DNA from: Gorsachius magnificus
Lineage: Eukaryota > Chordata > Aves > Pelecaniformes > Ardeidae
Assembly: GCA_034008185.1 (NCBI GenBank)
Contig: CM067081.1
Coordinates: forward strand, 4,091,821-4,155,820
Reading direction: 5' to 3'
DNA: 64,000 nucleotides
Below are positions 55,733 to 64,000 of this stretch, piece after piece. The translations under genes were made by a program, and so were the position numbers. How positions within the stretch are numbered: position 1 is the stretch's first letter; each line of letters opens with the position of its first letter. The notes beneath the pieces were generated by a model that saw only the letters and a program-made list of their open reading frames with translations, was not told the origin of the DNA and ran no database searches.

Positions 55733-57610
55733 AGACACGTACCTAAAGGTGCACAGGCATCAAGAAGAGCCCTTCCAATGGTTTCAAGAGGCAGTGCAAA
55801 CTTTTACTTCATTTATAACTACCGAATGCACATTTTTATTCCATTTAAAAAACAATGGTATTTCAGTAATGGTAACTGAGATGTTGGATCCATCCTTTCA
55901 GGGGAAGGAAGCGTTCAGAACTAACATGGAACCCTTTACCACACAGGTCTGTCTCTAAGAAGAGTCAGCCCACTCGCTTGTGGGTACAGAAGTTGGAAGC
56001 AGTTCAAATTTGGGAGCTTATTTCTGTTCCTGATCAAGACAGAGGTTATTTGCAAAAATTCAGCTGGGATCTTAAAACTTCCTTCATGCATTCAGAAGGA
56101 ATTTTTCAGCAGCTTGAAAACATCTAAAAGACTATGCCTGCTTCCTCCCCTGACCCATATATATCAAGCTATAAAAGCTGCAAGCGGCCTATACAAAAAG
56201 ATTTGCCCTTTAGGAGGTGGAACAAAGAATATAACATTCCTGTCTGAGTGCAACAAAAACAGTTTGAACAAGGTTTCAAAAGGTCGCAGTCATTACAGCC
56301 TCCCAGAACTAGAGGCACCCAGTTGCAATTCAAGCTACACAGCTCATCTCTTTCAAGCCCAAAAGCTTGGCTAAGTTTGCAGGTCTTTCGGGGACACTAA
56401 GCAAAGTACCGGAGTGCCGCAGCTCCAGACGCTGGCTCTCTCTGAAGCCAAAGACAACAAAATAAAACTCGAAGTACTGAGGTTTAGGAGATCTTTGCGG
56501 GCAAAATCTCACTTCACCCATCATTTTACAGCTGTGCAGCAGTCCAGAAAGCATCACACTCCATATTATTCCTTCGGATGTTCTTACTTTTTCCACTTAT
56601 GGCTTACATATTCAAGCATCTTCTAATCTGTGCAGCTTTCAAAAAGAACCAACTCTGCTTTTTCACTGCACAATAGATTAACAAAGGCGTGGAATAAAGA
56701 AATACACTGAAATAGTTTTGGAAGAGAAAATGAGCAAGAGTTTCTGTAGAACACGATAATACTCCTGTACACTGTGCCCTGGCCAACTCTTTATTGCCTA
56801 TACTAGAGGCTTGTAAAATTTCAGGATCCTTTTCTGAATTTTAAGCAATGCACAGAAAACCATCCCGCCATAAGACACTACTTGGTGACAAAATGGTACT
56901 AACGTGGGTGAAGGAAGAACTTCTGCTGGGTAACACAGAATACCTGGAAGTGCACAGTAATTCTGCTACCCACATACAAACTGAGGACACAGTTTAAGTG
57001 AGTTGGGAAAGGTCGCACAAGTTTACAGCAGAACAGAAACACCGTGCAGGTTTCCAGGCTCCTACCCTGTTCTGGTTCTGGGTTTTCTGTTCCCACCCTC
57101 CAATCCCTTGCTAATTTTGCAAGGGAATCCAGAGCAAGGGAGAGAGCGAGGATCTGCTGGCTGGGGCAGGCTGCCAGGCAGCAGCTGCTGGGGCTGGTAC
57201 CACACTCGGAATGGAAACAGCGCAGAGAGCAGAGCAGGAGCTGGCAAATGCTCTGGCATCCTTGCCCATCTCCCATGCAACTTGCCTGATCAGGGACATC
57301 GGCCCTGCTCGCTGTCTTTTCCCTTTCCTCCTGAATGAGCCTCACAGGTTTGTTCCTGCTTCAAACTGTCAAGTGATTACAACACTTTATCCTGTACCCT
57401 GTAGGGTACAAGTGGCACAAAGCAGAGATTTGGATCACCGCTCCTGACAAAGCTTATGGTGTTCCTGTTCTGAGCACTGATACCAGGGATGGGATTTTCA
57501 TTTCAGGCCTCTGTCTCAGAAAACCGTTTCACCACCAGGAATTTCTCTATGGTTTCTGCACTCTGAGGTGCTTAAAGCCCTCAGTGCATCCTCTCAGATT
57601 TACACAACTG
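55733..57610. other. Noncoding stretch
   Basis: 1.9 kb without recognised genes or transposons; overlapping short frames at 56900..57345 on both strands look like chance in GC-richer sequence. Confidence 0.6.
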
Positions 57611-58167
57611 ATGCTGCCCCTCTGCTCTGCTCTGGTGAGACCTCACCTGGAGCCCTGCGTCCAGCTCTGGAGCCCTCAGCACAAGGAGGACATGGACCTG
57701 TTGGAGCGGGGCCAGAGGAGGGCTACTAAAATGATCCGAGGGCTGGAGCCCCTTTGCTATGAGGCCAGGCTGGGAGAGTTGGGCTTGTTCAGCCTGGAGA
57801 AGAGAAGGCTGCGGGGAGACCTGATTGCAGCCTTTCAGTACCTAAAGGGGGCCTATAGGAAAGATGGGGAAAATCTTTTTAGTAGGGTCAGCTGTGTCAG
57901 GACAAGGGGTAATGGTTTTAAACTAAACCAGGGTTGGTTTAGACTGGATGTAAGGAAGAAATTCTTTACAATGAGCGTGGTAAAACACTGGAACAGGTTG
58001 CCCAGAGAGGTGGTGGAGGCCCCATCCCTGGGAACATTCCAGGCCAGGTTGGACGGGGCTCTGAGCAGCCTGATGTGGTTAAAGGTGTCCCTGCTCCTGC
58101 AGGGGGGTTGGACTGGATGGCCTCTAGGGGTCCCTTCCAACCCAAAACTTTCTATGATTCTATGATT
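57611..58167 (+). mobile_element. CR1 LINE 3' fragment, plus strand, open frame
   Basis: Starts ATGCTGCCCCTCTGCTCTGC. A single open frame (57584..58165) reads [38 protein letters not shown] and [16 protein letters not shown]. The tail is CTTTCTATGATTCTATGATT. It is closely similar to 28538..28977 and to the minus-strand copy 47111..48000. Confidence 0.95.
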
Positions 58168-59490
58168 GTTCCCCGCTTCCCCCATCTGACACCAGGCTGA
58201 ATCTCTGTTGACCCCACAGCAAAGCACATCCAAGCTGCGACTTGACCATTGGATTCCTTTCTGTCTAAAGAGCGCTCGTTTACACTGCTCTGCTCAACAG
58301 CTGAAAAACATCGATCTGTTCCGACCAGCTTATTTTTGCCCCACCTCCTTGCTGATCTGCTCCTCCAAAATGGTTCCTCCTCTCCTAGGAGACTGATGGC
58401 AGAGGCCCATCAGCTGTGGACAGCTGTAAAGCCCCAGCATCACCAGTTACTTCCCATCAATTTTGAGTTCTAAATACTTTTAGGATCGATGGCATCACCT
58501 GCCACTTCAATAAAATGAGAGAAGTTGAGCATCAAAACCCTCCTTTGATTCAGGTATGATGACTACTTATTTTGGATGAGAGAACCCCAAATTTCTAAAC
58601 ACTTTCTAGAGACAGCTCCTGGGGCAGAGAACAGAGGTATAACAAAAGCAACAGGGACCTCTCTCAATGGCATCAGTGTTTTCATGGGGACTAACACAAC
58701 AAAAAGGCAAGGTATCTGCCCTTTGTATCACTGGATGCAATAAACAGACATGCCTAACCTTTGGCTTCAGAAAAAAGAATTGCCAACCACTACCAGGTTC
58801 AGCAGGACACCACGAGGTCGCGACCGTGCAGTCTATCAAGGGTTTAGCTTCTTCGACACCACGCTGAGATTTTGATAACAGGGTAGTAAAACTACCTCCA
58901 GGATGCGAGACTTTCTGAAAGGGATGCTCGCTGCAGCCACTGCAAACAAGCAGCAGATGCTAATGACGTGCCAGGTTTGACTCATAACATTCATTAGCAT
59001 CTTTACAGAGTTTGTGGTTTGTTTTTCATATTTCTCTTTGTGCACGGGGAAAGAGAGCCTCTTTTATTTACATGCCCTGCTTCCAGTAACTGCAACAATT
59101 GAGTTTTAACACCTTTATTACTTCTTTCTTCTTAAGAGAAAAAAACCCAAACAAACAAAAGACCATGCACACACCCTGGATTTTCCCTCCTTAATGGTAC
59201 AGAAACATTTTACTCATCTGCTTCCCATCCCTTTCAGGCTTTACAACTAAAATCTAATTTTAGTTGACAGCATTGAAAAAACAAAACCAAGAAATACCCA
59301 ACCACCTATAAAAAGGTTCGTTTGTGACTTCCAGTGCAATTTGTTTTCATTCTCAAAGACTCTGGGAACCACCTTGACTCGATCCTGCTAGCACCGCTAT
59401 TAAATCTGAAGCAACCCAACCGGCTGCTGGGGACCACACTTCGATCGCAACAGGCACCCCTGTTCCAAAGAGACCAGTGAAGCGAGCATT
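58168..59490. other. Noncoding stretch
   Basis: 1.3 kb of AT-rich sequence; nothing recognised. Confidence 0.6.
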
Positions 59491-59676
59491 ATCATAGAAT
59501 CATAGAATCGTCTAAGTTGGAAAAGACCTTTAAGATCATCACGTCCAACCGTTAACCTAGCACTGCCATCCCACCACTAAACCCTGTCCCTAAGCACCTC
59601 ATCGATCCTTCTTTTAAATACCTCCAGGGATGGGGACTTGATCACCTCCCTGGGCAGCCCGTTCCAGAGCCTGAAG
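59491..59676 (-). mobile_element. CR1 LINE short 3' fragment, minus strand
   Basis: ATCATAGAATCATAGAATCG, then the complement of the GATCTTAAAGGTCTTTTCCA tail, up to CCGTTCCAGAGCCTGAAG in the pol C-terminus. Confidence 0.93.
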
Positions 59677-61059
59677 ACCAGGACAAACACAGCACTGCAA
59701 CTCAGAGAAGCCAGAGGGCAAGCCTGAGATTCCCACGTACAAAGGTGCAATGGGAGTCCATGGGGACAAACCCAGTTGGCTTCCTCCTGGAAGGATGCGG
59801 TCGGAGAGCCCACTGGCCAGGGCACAGGGCAGCTCTGGGCAGGCGTTCACAGCCCGTACCGAGTCCCACGGCACTGGAGGTAGGCTCTTCAACGTGGGCT
59901 GGAGTTCACCGTGACTCTGAAGTCTCCTTAAGACAGACATGAGAAGAGGAAGAAGGGGATGACCCTCAGGTCTCCCTTTTCAAGGGGAGACTGTAACAGG
60001 GAAGCCGTCTCCCTGCAATGCCTTCATTCTCCCCTGGTGTCTGCACATCCACCACAGCGCGACTCTGCAGGCTTTATCATATTTAGTTAAATGCGTGCTT
60101 GCGTGATAGATTTTCATTTATGATAACTGCAACTCCGTTGTACTGTAATGTAACACCCTGGCACCAGGCATAGCGGCAGAAGTCACCTGAGCCAGCATCA
60201 AGCCACGGCTGAAAGGGCTTGGAGGCAGATTCACAGCCCGTTTGGCTTTTCCCACTACAGGGACAACAACCTCAGGCAGAGCTGCGACCGCCACCCCTGT
60301 ATCTGCCCAGAATCACAAATTAGCGGTGCAAAATAAAACTAAGAGGAGGCAGTCATTTTGCATCGGTTCAATCCCTCTGGCTGTCAGCCAGCCCCGGAGC
60401 AAGTCCCACAGGTCGAGAGAACCCAAGAGAGATTGGAATCAGGCCTCCCATCGGTGAGGCAACCGATTTCACTGGCCTCTTCATCAGTCCCTCAGGGCTG
60501 TTTGCACTCTCTCATGAGAATCTGGGATATAGCTATGTAAAACAGATTCCTCACCCTTAATTAAAATAAAGTTCACATGCACACCCTGCTGAAGGCAGCA
60601 TTTAAAAAAAAAAAAAAATCACTTCTATGAGGGATAAGTCACTTGTAATTAAAAAAAAAAAAATCTCAGTGTGCACACAAGGGAGTGTCGAACACTTGCC
60701 AGCCACCTGGATAATCACTTCCTACGAAAAGCTGCAGAGGAGAGCCCTGGGGAAAGGAAGGGTCATGCAGACTTTCTTGCCCGGGCAATGCAGGTGGGAT
60801 TTGCCCTGCACGGGTGAAAGCTGCGCAGGCTGTCACCAAATTCCATCTATTCTGAGGCCACAAGCACCGATTCTTCTCCACTGCACTAGCATCCTCTTTC
60901 ATCTATTTGAAAATCAAAGCCCATCTTGTTTTATCAAAAGTTCCTTGGTTTTAATAGCATGGGAGCTGACAGATGTTTCATGTTCAGCTTTACCTGCTGA
61001 CTTTCTCATTTAAACCTCACCCGTGTTCCTCCCCTCCTTCCCAAAAGGAAGAGTCCCAG
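59677..61059. other. Noncoding stretch
   Basis: 1.4 kb with A runs at 60604..60617 and 60651..60663; no gene or repeat family recognised. Confidence 0.6.
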
Positions 61060-61830
61060 CCATTTTAGCTCCTCCCTGGAAGGCAGCCCATCTCCTTGAC
61101 CCTTTTAGCTGCCTTTCTGCAACACCACTGTGTCCTCCTGGAGATGTGGAGACCAGAAGTCACATACAAGATGCGGGTGCACCAAGCACTTATACCAAAG
61201 CAAAATGATACCCTTCATCCCTTTCCTGATGAGGATGGTGGCTTTTTTGGCTGCTGCTGCAGTGATGTTTCCCTCTCCATCCTGAAAAGTGAAATCAGCC
61301 CCGCTTTTTTACCTCCTATTACTCATGTGGCTTTCAAACTATAAAATAGCCTTTCCTCCAAACTTGCAGGAGCTTAAGATCTTGACAGAGGTTTTCTAAA
61401 AATGCATATATTGCATCCACTTTAACTCTTTCTTACCAACACCCCACAGAACTTCATGGGGTAGGGCAGCAGGATTCCATTTTCAGAAGCCACACTGACT
61501 CTTTCCCAACAGTTAACATTGATCTGTGTATTCAGAGATCCTTATTACAGACCTTTCTATTCCTGGTAGCGGGACTTTCTGGTGCGCTGTTCCCAGGATC
61601 CCCTCTAGAGCCCTTTTTACAGATGGGAATTACATTGGCAACTCCCCAGTCCCCTGGCACAGCGGCCGTCTGTAGCGATAAATTACACAGCTTGGCCAGC
61701 AGTTCTGCAGTTGCACATTCAAGTTCCTCGGGACTCTTGGTTGAACGCCATCCAGCCCTGGTGACTTACTAACACCTAACTTATCTATTTGGTCTATTTT
61801 TTTCCTTTTGTATTTATCTCCAGTTAGCTT
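61060..61830 (-). mobile_element. Ancient CR1/L3-type LINE fossil, minus strand
   Basis: The minus strand of 61570..61800 still translates in pieces to RT text shared by the CR1/L3 clade: IDQIDKLGVSKSPGLDGVQP, then VPGDWGVANVIPICKKGSRG followed by DPGN. The nucleotide copies at 4450 or 54230 do not align well with it, so it is far older than the ATTCTRTG-tailed insertions. The lower-coordinate part (61090..61330, with GACCAGAAGTCACATACAAG and GCGGGTGCACCAAGC) fits the C-terminal region of the same element in the right order. Boundaries are approximate. Confidence 0.75.
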
Positions 61831-64000
61831 CTCTGATCTACTGGCTACACAAAGGGCACTTGGTGTGGGAATGTCCTCAATACCTTCAGCAGTTAAGACC
61901 TGATATTCTCTGTTAGGGCTTTAACAACTCCAGGTAACCTTTTTACACTTTTGTCATCAAGCACTCCCCAAGATACAGTCCATTAAGATTAGGGTATCCT
62001 AATGTACATAACATTTATGTCCTAATGGTCATAAAAAGCAAAGTCCTAACATCTCAAAAGAGCAGTCCCAAGATAGACTGTTTCGCTTACCTGCTGTCCC
62101 TGCTCTCCCCCTCATACCAACCTGTGCCCTGGCACGGCTGTCACCCTGCCTTTCCTTCCTGGTGGAGGTTTCAGATACCACAAAGAGATCAGTGAGATTA
62201 AACTGTGTCACCATGGTAGCCAGCTCCACTTTAACCCAGGGTGGAGATCCAAGCACTAACAATGCAAGTTTGGGACAGGAGCTGACGGGGTTTAAAGTGG
62301 GGTTTCTGTCTGGGCTCCTCCGGATCAGGAAGGCTGGCACAACTGGAAGGTAACTTTTGTGAAATGGGATGATGCTGACAGATGCCAGGCAATGCAAGGT
62401 GCAAACAAGTGCAGATTTAAACATCTGACCCTGACTGAAGTACTAAAGCAGGCACTTTCCTTGCTGCCACGCAAAATGTTTCTGTTCCTCACCAGCGCGT
62501 CCCTGTAACACTCGCAAGTTCCATGAAAATCCTCCTTTCAGATGAGGCTGCGCGTGGAGCTACCTGCCTGCACAGGCACTTGCAGAGCGCAGACCAAAAC
62601 AGTTTCCTTCTTCCACACCCTCCATTTCTTGGCGTTTATACCCTTCACAAGCCCATAAACAGTCCTGCCCTCCTCCTCATTTTATAAAACTACACAAGTA
62701 TATAGCTCTTTTATCTTCCTTCTGCGTCAATCCTGCCAGCCCCAGAGTCATTTCTGTTGCTTTCCTTCCCTTTCCTCCTGTTTGTCTGCTAGAAAGTAAC
62801 AAGGATCAAAGGCTGAAATTACTTCAGAAAAAAAAAAAAAGGCCCCCACCCCTCACACTGATTAGCAACATCAGACCCAATTTTCAGAAAGATATTTAAG
62901 AGTTTTTTAAAAATACTTTACCAGCTTAGGTGCCAAATCCCAACAGTTTCTGAGGGAATCAAGCGCCCACGCGCTTTCTGGATTCCCACTAGATGCCTAC
63001 CCACATCTTTTAGTATGTAACCACATGAAACACTCTACTGTTGTTCTCAAGGTTAGGCTCTGTAAGTGCTGCTAAGACAGTCCCTGTATGTTCCCACTGA
63101 AACCCATAGGCTACTGAGAGAGTTATGTCCCCAGGTTACCAAAAAAAAAAAAAAGGAAAAAAACCCCATGACTTCTTTTTGTTCCTTCATGCCCAGTAGA
63201 TCTTACCAAATGCCTCAGTTCCTGACAACATGAAAGCTTCTCATCTTGTATTCAGCTTGGCTATGAATTCTGAGGCACAAATGTTGCCAAAGGCTTTCTG
63301 TACATATTTCAGGGTATTCAGAGATAAAGCGACAGACATCATGTTATACCAGAAATATGTTTTCCTATTCCTCCCTGTGCCTGCTGCTTCTGGGTTTGCC
63401 CTTTACACCTTCAAGACAGAGGAAAGCACATTACTTCTCCAGCACGGTCCTGTTTTATGCTGTGAGCCTTTATGGGCAGTACGTAGGTGGAAGGTGACAA
63501 GGAATCTCAGCATCTCCATGAATAAGCCAGGAGCATTCGTACAAGAGATGATTCCTGAATCATAGCCCTTTGGCTATGAGCCAAAGGACTGCAAGGTGGA
63601 AGGAGCAAAACAAACCAGCAGGATTATTAAATAATGTTAGTTAGTGTGACCGGCAGCAGCATAAACAACCTAACTCTGTCTTGGATTAAAATTATAGTTT
63701 CAGATGGACACCGGCAAGAAGTTTGGGCCCAGTTTATAACCTGCTGGGGAAAACATCCTTTCAATTCTGAATCATCTTTTTCAGGGTTACAGGAAGATAC
63801 ATAACACTTAAAACCCACAAGATATTATGCAGGTAGGTGATGGGAAAATCCCCAAAGTGCTCTACTACGCTAACAAATGAACCCACCAAGCGAAGCAACA
63901 ACGTCCCTTACAGCGTGGCAGGGGTTACAAGCATTATGCTTCCACACCGAATTAAAGGAGGATCCAGAATACAACAATGGGAGTGGGGAGAGATACATGA
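61831..64000. other. Noncoding stretch to the window end
   Basis: Contains A runs at 62828..62841 and 63140..63154. A 131-codon minus-strand frame (62424..62029) includes a CAG|GTAAGC donor at about 62089 but no recognisable protein. Nothing else is identified. Confidence 0.55.

Noticed and set aside
62029..62424. 131-codon minus-strand frame with a GTAAGC donor, considered as an exon
   Set aside because: The acceptor is weak, the peptide is unrecognised, and it lies next to an ancient LINE fossil; support is too thin for a feature.
26064..64000. Expected PAK1 neighbours such as AQP11 or CLNS1A in the upstream region
   Set aside because: I looked for their characteristic protein text among the frames and splice-bounded blocks and found none.

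Overview
The window is bird genomic DNA. Two things show this. It is studded with 5'-truncated CR1 LINE copies that end in the ATTCTRTG octamer typical of avian CR1, and it carries one solo retroviral LTR with a 5-base target duplication. All coding sequence I can prove belongs to one vertebrate gene, PAK1 (p21-activated kinase 1), on the minus strand. No tRNA, rRNA, CRISPR array, operon or other prokaryote-type feature is seen.

PAK1 (1..26063). Eleven coding exons lie between 26063 and 1507, each with an AG acceptor and a GT donor. Joined, they are phase-consistent and give 404 codons plus one base. They cover the N-terminal proline-rich region, the CRIB/autoinhibitory region, the acidic and PIX-binding linker, the kinase N-lobe and the catalytic loop. 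The window ends inside the intron after the HRD exon, so the DFG motif, activation loop and C-lobe lie outside. Introns hold CR1 copies (five of six antisense to the gene), a MIR-like SINE fragment, A/T tracts and the solo LTR, which lies in the same orientation as PAK1 just upstream of the exon at 2075..2192.

Upstream of the first coding exon (26064..64000). There is no confident coding gene. This is PAK1 5' leader intron or upstream intergenic DNA. A CpG-dense patch at about 30640..30990 and a 51-base exon-like block at 33152..33202 are candidates for promoter or noncoding first exons. Most of the rest is CR1: simple copies, two nested insertions (39447..39839 and 43536..45682), and a 1.5-kb copy (54230..55732) that keeps part of the reverse transcriptase. 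Near the right end is a much older CR1/L3-type fossil (about 61060..61830). Three short blocks with splice-like edges and an open frame (50277..50407, 53652..53749, 46276..46334) match no gene I recognise.

I found no clear new biological system. The points most worth checking are the LTR beside a kinase exon, the apparent loss of the Thr-Pro phosphosite in the PAK1 linker, the two datable nested CR1 insertions, and the heptad-patterned exon-like block at 50277..50407.
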